Below, piece after piece: positions 35,601-48,429 of a stretch of 64,000 nucleotides of DNA; the stretch's first letter is position 1, and every line of letters starts with the position of its first letter. Source of the DNA: Cyanoderma ruficeps (Eukaryota; Chordata; Aves; Passeriformes; Timaliidae); assembly GCA_008694505.1 (NCBI GenBank), contig VZDJ01000063.1, positions 573,791 through 637,790 on the forward strand, written 5' to 3'. The notes beneath the pieces are model-generated. The model did not search any database. It was not told the DNA's origin and worked only from the letters and a program-made list of their open reading frames with translations. The translations under genes were made by a program, and so were the position numbers.

Positions 35601-38600
35601 ACTCTGGGGACGAAGGCAGGGGCTGGACAGGGCCGATAGGAGCTGATGTGGTGGCGGATTCCTTCCCCCGTGTCTGCGTCCCTCTGTCAGTCGCAGGCTG
35701 GCCCTGGGTCACTCCCAGGGGAGATCAGGATGCTGCCAGGAGCTGCTCTGTCTGCTCTGCTCACAGGAACCCACCTTTCCCCGCCTGGCTGAGGGCTGCG
35801 GGCTGGAACCAAGGCAGGGAGCAGCTTCTTACCGCTGAACTTCCCCCTGCTAACCAACAGCTCCGGCTGTCAATAGAGCAGCCAGCACGGGCTGCTAATA
35901 GGCTCTCCCAGGAGAGAGGTGGGAGACAGGGGCTGATGGCTTCGGAAGGACCAATAATGGAGGGAGAGAGGACCTGACACGCTGCTAACAAAGCTGTGGC
36001 AGATGTTTCCCTTTCTCCGACTTGTGTTTCTTCCAAAATAACTCACCCGGCAGAAGAGAAACGAGATTGCCTCTCTTTATCTGGCTGAGCCCGCGGTGCC
36101 TGGGCTCGCTCTGTGTGTCTGCCCAGCCCTTCCCTCCCCACTGCTCTGCAGGATGTGCGGCACAGCCTCCTCGGAGGGAGCCCTGCGGCTTCCCAGCTCC
36201 CAAAATTCCCCGTGGGGCAGCATCCTGCTCCAGCTGCTGCTCTGCTGGAGCAGTGACAAGCCCAGCGTTGTCAGCCCTGGTGGTTCCAGCCTTGTCTGGC
36301 CTCCTGTTGATGAGAAATGCCCAAGGCCTCTGGCTGCTGCAGCTGTTCCTCCTCTGCCCAGCCTCGCCAGCGTGGGGTCATCTTGTTCTTGCCTTCATCT
36401 CTGCTAATTAATTACCTGGTGGCACCTCCACAGAGCAGGCAGGGCTGGATTCACAGAGCAGGGCCCTGGATGATCCCGTGTCCCTGCCTGCCTTTCCCAG
36501 TGAAGGCCAGGCCCAGCTACAATTAGTGCCCCAGCTAATTAGGTTGAACTCAGAGGGAAGGTTTCCTGTGCTGTAATCACAGTCCCCGTTGCCTTTCGCT
36601 GAGTGGCTCAGCAAGACTTTTCCTGCTCCGCTCCTTCCCGTGGCTTTTCTTCGCTGTGATAATTATTTTCCTCTGCTCCTGCACGAATCCCACCCTCCCC
36701 TCTCGGCTCCAGTGACGCTTCTGCAGTTTTATTGGGATATTCCACTTTGTGCCTGCTGTGCGTTTCACACCACAGGCCCTTTATCGCAGATTTACTTGTT
36801 TTCATTTCCACTTCCTCTTTAATTATATTTTCTTTCCTCCTCCCCGCGCTCAGGTTCCTCACTTCAGAGTGGCTCCAGAGGAGTTCCTGAAGCTGCAGCT
36901 CCAGAGGTTCACCACCCTCAACCTCCACCCCAGCAACACCGACATCAGCGTGGCCGTGGCAGGAATCCTGAATTTCTTTAACTGCACCACTGCCTGCCTC
37001 ATCTGTGCCAAAGCTGAATGTGAGTCTTTGCCAGGCTGCCTTTGCCTGCCCCTCTGCTTCTTCTCCTTTTGGTTTAGTGCTTGCTGGAGAAGGTCCCAGG
37101 TCCTCATGTTCTCTGGTCAGAGCAGCATTTTCCAACCCAGGGCGGTTTCTCCACCCTGGTGCCTCATGGAAGTGTTTTCCAGAGGAGGAAAGGTGATGGG
37201 AAGAGATTATCCTGCCTTCTGTGTGATCATCTGAAGTGTTTTGTTTCCACAGATGGAGCTTTGAATAAGAAAAAAAAAATTAAAAAGGCATAGCCTCTTT
37301 ATGGAGATTATTTTTAGGCAAGTAAAGCATTTTGAAATGTGTCTTGCCCAAAGCCACGTACAGCTTGTGGCCTAAAGGCAGGATTTGATTAATAGTCAGC
37401 ACAGTGCACACCCTCCTGGGCTCTGCAGCCTTGCATCTGCTGGCTGTGAACCTGGATGCTGGACTTTCTACCTCAGCAGGGCCAGATCCACCTCAGCAGG
37501 GCCATCTCCACCTCAGCAGGGCCACCTCCATCCCTGCAGGGCCATGTCCATCCATGCAGGGCTCCTGGGTGGCAGGAGCAGGCTCTGTGTGTCCTGTGCT
37601 CTCTGAGATCACCGTGCAGGCATTTTGGGGTGCAGGAGCAGGCTCTGTGTGTCCTGTGCTCTCTGAGGTCACCGTGCAGGCATTTTGGGGTGGCCGCAGC
37701 AGCTCTGCCAGACCCATCAGCTGTGGAGCTGGCCAGCCCAAGCAGCCTGGCAGGGCGGCTTTGGAAAGGCAGGGGGTGCAGGGGGAGCTTTGGGAATGCT
37801 GCTGTGTCTGGGCCAGGGGAAGGACAGGCAGCCTCATTCCCACTGAGCTCTGGGGAAACCTCCCAGCTGTGGGGACGTTCCTGCCCGGGGACAGGCGCAG
37901 GAGTGTCTGCACCTTCCCCCTGTGCTCTCTGTGCCCTGAGGGCCGCAGGCGCTTGGCTGAGGTGAGTCAGTAAATCACCTTCAGCGAGCACCGCTCACAG
38001 TTACCCCAGGAAAGGCCCTGGCTCCAAATGATGCAATTAAAATCATGCAAATGGGCTCCCACATCACTCCCAGCGCTGGAATTTTTCATTGTCTCGCCTT
38101 AACCTCGAGCAAGAAGGGAAGCAAAGATAATTAGGTTTTCTCAGCTGCGGTGCAGGAGGCTCAGGGCTCTGCACCCCTGCCCTGCTGCCCACTCCTTGGC
38201 CAGGTGTCTCCCACTGGGATTAACATGATTAATATAATTTTTATTTAGCTGGATCAAACCCTCTTACCTGAAGCAATCCAATTTATTTCGCTCTGGTGCT
38301 GCTGGATAACTCAATATTTAAGATGTGCTGAGTCCTTCCCAGACCCAGGGAAGCAGTGGGACAGGAACCTTTCATCCATCCAGCTCTTGGTGCTCAGCAA
38401 GGACCTGATCTGAGCCAGGCTTGACGCCCAACATGCCCCGACTGTAACAGAGCACAGACAAGGCTTAATTGAGCTTCATGTAGGAGCACAAACCCTGATT
38501 TTCCCTTAGAACATGTACTGCTCTTAAGCACAGTCCTTAAACAACTAACTGGAGGCATTTGAGGCTTTTGGAAGGTTCCCTTGAGGCAGCTGAGGGGAGC

Positions 38601-41600
38601 ATAAGAGCCGCCTGCTCATCAGTGAGGAAATGCTGTTTTGAGGGATGTTATTATTTGGATCCCAGGAGGGCCAAGCTGGAGCTGCTTTTGGTTTAAGTGC
38701 GAGTCTGTGCGATGGGACCCCTGGGCCCTACCCTGCCACACTCATCCTGTCACATCCTTCCTCTGGGGACTGGCTGTGATTTCCCTTGGCAGAAGCACAA
38801 AATGACCCTTAAAGCCAAAGAACTTGGGCCAGCCTAAGTGTAATGCCGTGGGGAATGTAAAATGTAATGCCACGAATAGAATGAGATTTGTGTGACTCGG
38901 TTTGGTGGCTAGAATAAGATCATGTGACTCAGTTTCTCTGTGATGTTCAAGAATTAGCTGGTTTGGGAACTGCTCTGGAAGGTTTTGTGTGATTCCACAG
39001 AAATCTTAACCCAAAAAGGCAAATAGACGAGTGGCATGGACTTTTTAGGAGCTTCTCTGATTGTCAGAGGGGAGAGAATAACACCCAGTGACCAGGGCAC
39101 TGAGGTCCAAGGCCTTGTGCACATCCTTGATCCTTTTTTAATTTTTATTTTTTTTTTAATTCAAACACTCAGGAAGATGTTTGAAGCAACAGTGTTGGGA
39201 TTAAAAGCGAGGCTAGATGATGGGAATGTTCTCTTCCCAACCATCCATGTCCATCAGCAGGAGCATTAAACAGGGATGTGACACTCCAGGAGAGCTCCAG
39301 CTCCTGCCTTTCCTCTTTCCCAGGAAGCAGCTCTGGTGCTGAGAGCTCAGGAGAGGGGCTGCTCCTGCCAGCTCCGGATGTTTGCATGAGGAACAAAATC
39401 AAATAATCAAGGTCAGGACTTGCCACAGACCAGCCCGAACCTCTCTCCGAGCTCCCCACGGGAGTGTTCAAGCAGCAGGTGCCTGGTGCAGCCTCTCTGT
39501 TGCCACTTTAGTACTTCAAAGGTGCCAGGAGGAGTCTGCACAGCCTTTGCTGGGGTTCACATCCCTCTGAAGTGCCAGTCTGGCGGCAGCAGCAGCAAGA
39601 GCCTCACATCCTCTCGGCATCAAACAAAGGGGAATCTCTGCACACAATAGAGACTTCCCTGCACACAGCAGGAGCAGCTGCAAGCATGAGGTTTGATGAG
39701 ACTACAGGTAGGATCTAACGTGCTGGAAATGATAATTTCCTCGAGCTGAAGGTGGAGATCAAATGATTCCTTTTTTTTTTTTTCCTGGTTCTACTTCTTC
39801 CTCTCTGTGCCTGATGAGCTTTAGAAAAATTTCCGTGGGTTTCACAGCAGCAGAGTTCACTGGGATGAGCTGTGAGTAAACTTGGTAGTGTCAGGGCTGT
39901 GACTTGCAGCAGCCTGTCTGGTCCCCTGCAGATGTGGAATGAGGTGAAAATAAACCTTTCCACATCCTCAAGGGTCAAGTGGAGGGCTTAGGTAAAATTC
40001 ACTGTTCACTTGGGTTAGAAGACAAAAGGAGTATCCAGGTGAGGTCCTTGTGTGCTGTAAGCAGAGTGAATTCTCTGCTTGGTGAGGAAGAAAAAGAAGC
40101 TGATGTGACCCAGAAAAGTCGTGGCACGGTTGTTCTATAACCCCTTGCTGTGTTCCTCCCTGTACCCAGAGAGGAGGTGAGGGGCAAGGGCATGGTCAGG
40201 AGCTCAGGGCAAACTCAGAGTGCTTTCAGCCTCTCCCTATGAATGAGAGGCTCCTCATCTTGGATGTGTCCCTTTTCCTGCTCTGCTGTTACCCTGTGAA
40301 GTGCTGGGAGTCCTTGAGAGCAGAGCCCCAGCACTGATCCCATCCCGCTGTGTCCCTTCCCGGCCTCCTGACCTGCTGGGGAATAAGTGGATTCGTGCAG
40401 TCAAAAATAAGTCAGGTTAAGAGTAAAACTCTGACTCGAGGGTTAATTTGCCTCTCTGCCAGCTGGGATGTGATCCTGCTGATAGTTCTGTTCCTCCAGC
40501 TCAGCTTTCCCCCGTCTTTTGGGGTTGTCTTCTTGTGGGGATGGGGCGTGTGGCTGTGCTCTCTGTGTCTTGCTGATGATTCCATCTGCTGGTCCCTCTG
40601 ATCAATCAAACTTGGCAGGAGTTTATTTCTTGATGAAACTCAGCAGCTGGAGAGCAGAGAGGCTCTATCAAAGCTGCTTTCTTGACTAACAAAATCTGCA
40701 GCAGGAGTTTTGACATCTTATTAGGCTTCAAGGCAGCCGTGTTGGAAGGAGCCCTTGACGTGCCCATCCTTATTTTTTGTCACAGTTTTTTTAATGTTGT
40801 ATTTTTGCAGTGACTTCCAACTCTCAGCAGAGCTTCTCGTCCCCTTGGAAGAGAGCAGCTACCCATCAGAGTGCTCCAAGATCTCCAAAAAAGCTGCACC
40901 TTCCTGGGCACTCAATTTGAGAGCTGGAAATGCAAAGGCTGGGGGGGAAGAATAATCCTGCAGTAACCAGAACAATCCCACATGGGGGGAGATAATGGAG
41001 ACCTTGTTTGGACCTGGTATTGAAGGTCTTATCTCTTCCCAAGAAGAGTTTGGGACCACTTTCTTTTCCTGGAGAAGAGCTGGAGTAGCTCCATCACTTT
41101 TCCTTCCCTGCTGGACCAAGCAACGAGTCCTAAATCCTTTCGATTTTCTTTTTCTGGGAAACGGCTGGGATAACTCCATCACTTCTCATTCCCTGCTAGA
41201 CCAGGCACTGAGCCCCAAATCCTTTACTTCCCACTTCCTTTTTCTGGGGAAGAACTGGAATAACTCCATCATTTCTCATTCCCTGCTGGACCCAGAACTG
41301 AGCCCCCGATCCTTTCCTTTGCAGTGCACAGGAATACATCCTGCCACGGATCACTGTGTTCCATGGGCCTCAGATTAAAAGGGATCTGTTCTTTTCCTCT
41401 CTTTTCTCCAAAGGCCTTTTAAACCTGGAGAAGCTGCTGCGGCAGTTCCTCATTTCCAAGGACACGCTGTCGGTGCGGATGCTGGACGACAGCCGGGACC
41501 CCACCCCGCTGCTGAAGGAGATCCGAGATGACAAGACAGCCACCATCATCGTCCACGCCAACGCCTCCATGTCCCACACCATCCTGCAGAAGGTCAGTGT

Positions 41601-44600
41601 CCATCCCCTGTCCCTCGGGATGCTGCTGCTCCCCGGCAGCCAGCTGCTGGGGGATGTTGTGCCTTGGTTTGGGAAGTCTGCTAAGGAAGGCAGGAGCCTC
41701 CCTTGGAATGGAGAATGTAAACCCCCTCCCTCTGAATTGTTGTAATTTTGAAATTAAGGGGCTCTCAGGCAAAGATGTGGGAATAGGAATAACAGTTCTT
41801 TGCCAGGAAAATTAACATAAAAATGCAGCAGTACAGAATAAAACCACTGACAGAGTCAGAACACAGCACAGTGAGCCCTGTTGGTCAGGGTGTTGGTGCC
41901 AGCCCAGCCCTCCTGCAGGGACAGATGTGGTTCTGGTGGAGCAATGATCCTGGAGGAGGGTGGAGTTTCCCTCTGAAGGTCCAGTGGTGTGAGATGGGTC
42001 TGGTGTCCCTCTGGGAATCCAGTGCAGACAGGAATCCCGGCTTTGATCCAGGTGGGAATGCTGGGCTCCTCCCCCTGGGCGGAGCCTCTCCCCATGGGAT
42101 GATGGAATTGTCTCAGCCCTGCAGGGAGCCTGGATGGCCCATGGACAGCAGATCTCCCCTGGAGGGAGGACGGGTCCTGGAAGGGATAAAGAACACGGCC
42201 CCAGCTGGTTTAACAGGTGGTGATGGAATAGATACTGCTGGTGACATCCTGCATTGCGACCTAAGACAGATTGAAATGTGAAAATTCCCACAGCAGCGCT
42301 GGGAATGGGCCCTGCCCAGAGGGGAATTGCCACTGTTGGAATTTCCAGGGCTGGGTCTGTGCAAGTGACGGTTCAATTGCTCTGAGGGGACCTGTTTGCT
42401 CTCCACAAGAGGTGCTGCCATCAAAGAGCTGTGAAGGGCTGCTCAGCTCTCTGAAATGACTCCTGCGCCTTCTTCTTTCCCCTCCCATTATCTATTTAAC
42501 TTTTTCCTTCTTTTTGTTTTTATTGTCTTATTAACCGAGATTTTATTTTAGTCCTGTTTATTTTTAAATGGTCTCTGGCTGCAGTTTCCAGCACTTGTTT
42601 CGATAGCCTGCTTCAAAATTGAGCAGTGGCTCCAGATGGAGCAGAGTTTCCCACATCCTGGAGGGAACAAGAAGCACATTCCTGAAGGGAGGCAGGATCC
42701 AAGCACTGGGACCCCCCTGGCTGGTGCAGGCATTCCCTGGCTGTTCTGTCACCGTGGAATGTGTCATCCAAAGGCCTTGCCCGTGTCACATTTATCCCTG
42801 AGGACCAGCAGGGATGTTTTTGTCGCTCCTCTCTCCCCCCACCCCAAAGATTTTTATCCCGCTACATGAAATTTTCATTTCTAAAGAGACACTTTGGGGG
42901 ATTTTTTTGGGGTTGTCTACTCAGAGTGGGGGGGAAGTTGTGTGGTTTTTTTCCCCTTTTTCCCCTGTTGCTGCCTGGCTGCCGAGGGCTGTCCCCCTCC
43001 TCTGTTGCTATAGTGACTTCCCACAGGCTCCCAGCAGCTCTCTCCAGGCACCCACATCTCCCTGCCCAGCTCCAGCCTCCTTCTGCCACCACTGAGAAAC
43101 CTCAGAAACTGCCAGCATTTCCCAGTAAAACCCAGTTCTTCCAGCTAGAGGACTGTAGGAATGGAGGGAAATCAATAAAGAGCTCCCCATCTGGCAACTT
43201 CTTGCACCTTGGGCGGCTGGAAAGTGTTTTATTGATGGAGGTGGAGCCAGGCCTGGTGGTGCTGAGCATCAGGTGAAGCCACGTCCTGTCCCACGGGGCA
43301 GCAGCGGCAGGAAAAACGCTCTGTGGGTTTGCTGGGTCTGTCCCAGGAGAGCAGCCCTGCACAGGGAGAGGAATTCACAGCTTCTCTCATCCCTCACCCT
43401 CCACAGATGGGCTGGAGACACATGGATGATTCCCACATTCCCAGCCTGTCCTGTTCCAGCTGCCAGGGCCAGCTGAATGGATGGAAGAGGTGCTCTCAGG
43501 CTTTGCTGCTCACCTTGAGTTTCTGCCCTTGAAACAAAACTCTCTGACTTCAAAGTGGGTCACAGGGAGAGCTGGCATTGTCACTGTCCCCAGGAAGGGG
43601 TGGGGAGGGGGAATTGGTGCCAAGTTTTGCTGTGGAGGGGATGAAAAATGAGGTGGGCTCCTCTGGGTTCAGGGGAGTCCTTGGAGGAAAAGGCTTTGCT
43701 GTGCCTGGTGTGCCACCTGTGCCAGGGACGGGGGGACAATGTGCAGCCAAAGGGCTGGGCACAGCCAGGCCTGAGCCACCAGCAGCGGTGGCAGCCTCAG
43801 GTTTGCCCAGGAACAGGTAAAAGACAGGCAGGAAAAGGGAGAGGCGCAATCCAAGCTGCCTCTTTCCATCTTTCCTTCCCTCACTTTCTGTTGTCACAGC
43901 TTCTGGGAGGGATGAAAAGGGACTCACACCAGGAGGTGCCTTTGGTCCTTCCCTCCTTGCCTCCCGTTCCTCTGTGTGGTCTGGACTGCTGGGAAAACCT
44001 CTTTGCCAGGCTCTGGAAGCTTGATTTGAGACCAGCTGTGCTTGGCAGTGGAACAGAGGCTTCCAGGAGCATCTGCAGATTAATGCCCCACTTTCCTGAG
44101 CATCTGTTCCCACAACCAGCTCCTTGTGTAGTGAGAATTTTGGGGAAGGGCTTCAGTTATCTGCTCTGTGATCTCTAGAACAGATCATCCCCATGGAAAA
44201 TTCCGTGTCCTTCTCTCTGCATCCCTGGACAATTTGCCCTGTTTTCCTCTATTTCTGTGGCCAGCACAGCCCTGTCTCAATTCTGGAGAGCAGACTGAGT
44301 TACTGGGTCTCATCCATGCTCATTAATTTGTGGAATTTGAGCCCAAATCTGACTGATAAAGCTGGAAAACCACCAGGGGCTTGATTGTCCTTTTCCTGTA
44401 ACTCCCAAGAGCTTTTTCTGCCTTTCTCTCTCCATCGTGGTGTTTGTGGTGGAAGGAACAAGCCTGGAGCTCCCAGCTGCTCTTTTCCCTCATGATGTCC
44501 CAGAGCGGGAGCAAAGCAGCATCCACACGCAAAGCAGAATTCCTTATTTTCCTCTAAAAACATCTTGGAGTTCCTCATCCCAAGGTTCTGGAGCTCTCGG

Positions 44601-47600
44601 GACTGGGGCTGCAGGACCCACCTCATCTTTGCAATGTCCCTGTGGACCATTTGGGTCTGTCAGGGGTTCAAAAGGTTCTCCTTTCCACAGGCGTCTTCCT
44701 TAGAGCTTGTCCTTGGCTGGAGGCACCTGCAGGAGGCAGAAATCCCTGAATTCCACCTGGGAATGCCGAGGGGAGAGCAGGGATGCCCGCAGGGGTCTGG
44801 AGCTGGGTCATTTCTCTCTGTGCAGGTGCTTTGTCAGGGCTGTCATGGGCAGGAGGCCTCGGGTAGGCTCAGACCTGCTGAAAAATTGCTTCCCCAGACT
44901 TTAATTTCCCAGGTCCAACCGTGCTGCTGTGTCCCACCCTCCCTTCCTGCAGGGAGAGATAAACCTGAAAAAAGCAAAATGTGGCCCTGGCTCTGCCTTG
45001 CTGGAGTGGAGATTGGAGATTGTCAGGCTGTGCTTTAATCTTGTTTTTCCTCTCCTTCACAGGCAGCCGAGCTGGGGATGGCATCTGCCTATTACACCTA
45101 TATCTTCACTAATCTGGTAAGGACTTTCTCCCAGCGTTTCCTGCCTGAGTGTGGAGTCATTTTAATGGGAGCTGATCCCCCTGACCCCTGGGATCCCTGG
45201 GCAGAGCCACGTGTGCTGGGGAGGGAGGGAGGGAGGGATGTCACCTGCTGCCTAGAATCACAAGGCAAAACCTTTCCAAACAACAACCAAGAATAATAAT
45301 TCCAAAAGCACTGCTGTACCAGAAGCTTTCTGTGCACGCACGGTATTGGATTTCTGCAGTTTTTATCAGGTTAATTAATTAGTTCATCTAACAGGTACAT
45401 CCAACGAGAGGCCAGTTGCCCCAGCAACCCACCCTTGGGTCTGCCCCTTGGAGTTGTTCTACGTCTTGTTATGTCTCTTAAATTCTGGTGCAAAACAAGA
45501 TGTCCTCATTAGAAATTCCTGTTGTTAAAATCAGACTAACCAGAATTTCAAGAATGTGTTAAGAAGGGTTGTCATATTGTTCTAAAATGTGAGAAAGGGC
45601 AGGAGAATTACTAGAAACTCTAAAACTACATGTTGAAAAGCTACGAGGCTACAAATATATGAAAAATGTAAAAAAAAAAAAAGCTAAACAATCTTCAGGC
45701 ATCATTCCTGCAAAGGCTGGGAAGGTCTTTGGGAGGTGGAAAACGGTTGGTGGAAAGGCAGGAATTGTGAACACTGTGACAGGAGCCGGTGCAATGGGAC
45801 ATGCAGGTCTTTGGGAAGCTCCAGTAGATGGGTGGCTCCTGATTGTCCCGATTTTCCAGATTCGTGGGGGTTATGCTGGGGTTGTCACCTCCCCCGGAGC
45901 CCATTCCCTGTGTTGGAAAAGGCCAGGGATGAGGATGTGGGAGGTGCCCCGGAGCTCATTCCCTGGGTTGGAAAAGGGCAGGGATGAGGATGTGGGAGGC
46001 CTCACGGCCCTGTGCCCTCCTGCTGCGCTGCTCACTGAGACAAAGCAAGGATGATCCCATAGATCTGGGGGGCAGGGGGGTACCCCCAGCGTGGTGGTTT
46101 GGCTTTATGGCCACGAATGGCATTAATGGGGGCATGGTGTGGTCACACCCCTCGGGGCTGTGCTGAACGAGGAGCGATGGGCCGAGGCAGCAGTGAGGGA
46201 AACCCAAAATAAACATCAGAGGAACTTTCCAGGGCTGCCACGGGGCACGAGGGAGGTGCCAGCAGCAGAGCAGGAACCCGTTAGTGCTGCTGTGGGGCTG
46301 ATGGAAACCTGAGGGACTCAGTGGAGGTGCCTCCCAGCCCAAGTGATTCTCCTGTTCTCTAATTGCTATTAATATTTCTGGCAGGGAAGGCAGAGCTGAA
46401 TCACGCTTTGTGTTTGGGTGGCAGACAGACGGGAAGGGACGGAGCCAAACGTGTGGGCTGGAGAGCTGGAGTGGAGAGGAGCAGGGGAAGGAGGGAAATG
46501 GAGGGGCTGGGAGCAATTGGGGCACAGAACGGAGAAGGGATGAGGGGAAGGAGGTGTCAGAGAGAGAGGGAAATGCAGGGAATGGAAAAGGCCATGAGGC
46601 TTCTGGCTGGACAGCGCTCGGGTTCCTGCTCGGTGTTCAATCCACGGGTCAGTCCAGCCAGACAATCTGATCCTGCTCATCCCCATGGAGTGGCAGGACA
46701 GGCAGAGGAGGGGCTGTTCCTGCAGGGGCCAGGCAGGGATGGAGCCTGGGGGTTGTGGTTTGTGCCCCAAGTCACGGTGTCACCGGCAGAGCTGCCGAGG
46801 GGCAGCACCATCCCCAGCACGCCCACGATGCCAGACCCAGCCATTCCCGCTCCCAGCAAGTGTTCCCAGTGCTCCCGACAGCTGCTCCTCTCCCCCCTGC
46901 CCTCCCCAGCCCATTCCCAGTCCTGCAGAGCAGGGCTGTGCCCACAGGGAGGGATTTCCACCCGCACATCACCAGCCCAGCCGAGGCTGCTCATGGACGC
47001 TGCTCAGACAACAGAAACAACTCCAAAAATGAAGCTCCCACCTCCATCCCCAGCGCAGTCCTGAGCATGAGTGTGATTAAGCATTTGCTGGAGGTGAAAT
47101 TTGCCTTTCAAACCCATTCATCTTGTGGAATGTAGCCGTGGCAGGTGAGAAAGAAATGAGTTTTGTTGCCATTCACTCTCTCAGGGTATTAATCTGTTTA
47201 TCCAGGTTATTTCAGCTCTTTGTCCAAAAGCCCAGCCCTTAGCAGAACTAACTGGATTCTTGGCAGGGATCATTATGGAAAGGTGACATCAGACAAAACC
47301 TGGGCAGATGGAAGAGATGTTTAGGGAAATTAGTAATATTTAAATGGGGATTGGAGATGGGAGTGAGCAATTTAGGCTCATAAATCTGGAGGGATTATCA
47401 AGCTCCTAATGAACCCTCTGAGGTTCTGCAATCACTGCCTAATAGAAAAGATAAAATCACAGTGAACTACTGTCAAGGGGAGCACGCAGAAAGATGGCTT
47501 AAATGGAGAGAGAACCCATCAGAAAAGGGAATAGAGAGTCTGTAGAGCACTGAGCTGCTTGGAGATGGAAAAAAATCTCAGGCAAAAAAGAAGAAAAGAG

Positions 47601-48349
47601 GAGAAAATAGGATAAAATGCTGAATTAAACACCTGCCCTGCAGCTCTAGAGGGGAGTTCTGTTTCTGTCTTTTAGCATTAATTTTATTTAATAAGCACAT
47701 CCCAGCCGACAGCTCGTGCTGTGGTGCAGCTCTGCCCTCTGTGAGTGTTAGAGGAGGGAATTCTCTGTGTGCTGGGGCACAGGAGGGGATTTTTGGGGGT
47801 GAGGGCCCCTCTGTCCCAGCCTGGTGGCTGCAGGGAGCGGCACCAGGGCTCTCCCAGGGGAGCAGGTGAGGAGGAACCCTCAGCCCCCGACGCATTTCCA
47901 TGGGAGCAGAGGCGAAAATATAAATGTAAAAATATCCACAGGCTCCTTTGCTGTGTGCAAATTCATTATCAGCCTCCTTCAGCCAGCTCCAGGGACCCGT
48001 TTTTGTCAGCAGCAGCAGCCTGGCAAATTTTCCAGGAGTCCTAATGGACCTCTCAGGTCTGGTGCATTTGTCTTCCCCACATCCATCAGCTGCATTTGGG
48101 GCACTCCTGGCAGCCCTCCTGTCCTCCAGCCCCTGGCAAAAACCCCCCCCCCAAAAAAAAAATCCCCATCCAACCCAAGTTTCTCCCTGGCATCTCCTCG
48201 TGACAATGATTCCCTTGCCCTGGGGTTTTTGGGAGAGCTGAAATTCCCTGAGGAGGTTGCTGGGATGATCTCAGAGCTGCTCATCATCCCTTCCCTTCTC
48301 CCCGGCAGGGTCTCCGTACAGCTCATGGCCATGGGGGCAATGATGTGCA

Positions 48350-48429
<80 letters not shown>

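Larger units (their letters stand above)
37020..41413 (+). other. GRIK4: GRIK4 intron, 4.4 kb
   Basis: Donor GTGAGT, acceptor CTCCAAAG, phase 1. It holds three local tandem repeats (37471-37570, 37572-37691, 41061-41326) and simple A and T runs. No interspersed repeat was identified with confidence, and nothing gene-like was seen in 37692-41060. Confidence 0.9.

Noticed and set aside
46363..47064. 233-codon plus-strand open frame
   Set aside because: It lies in GC-rich intron DNA, changes composition along its length, has no recognisable domain, and overlapping frames on both strands are equally open.
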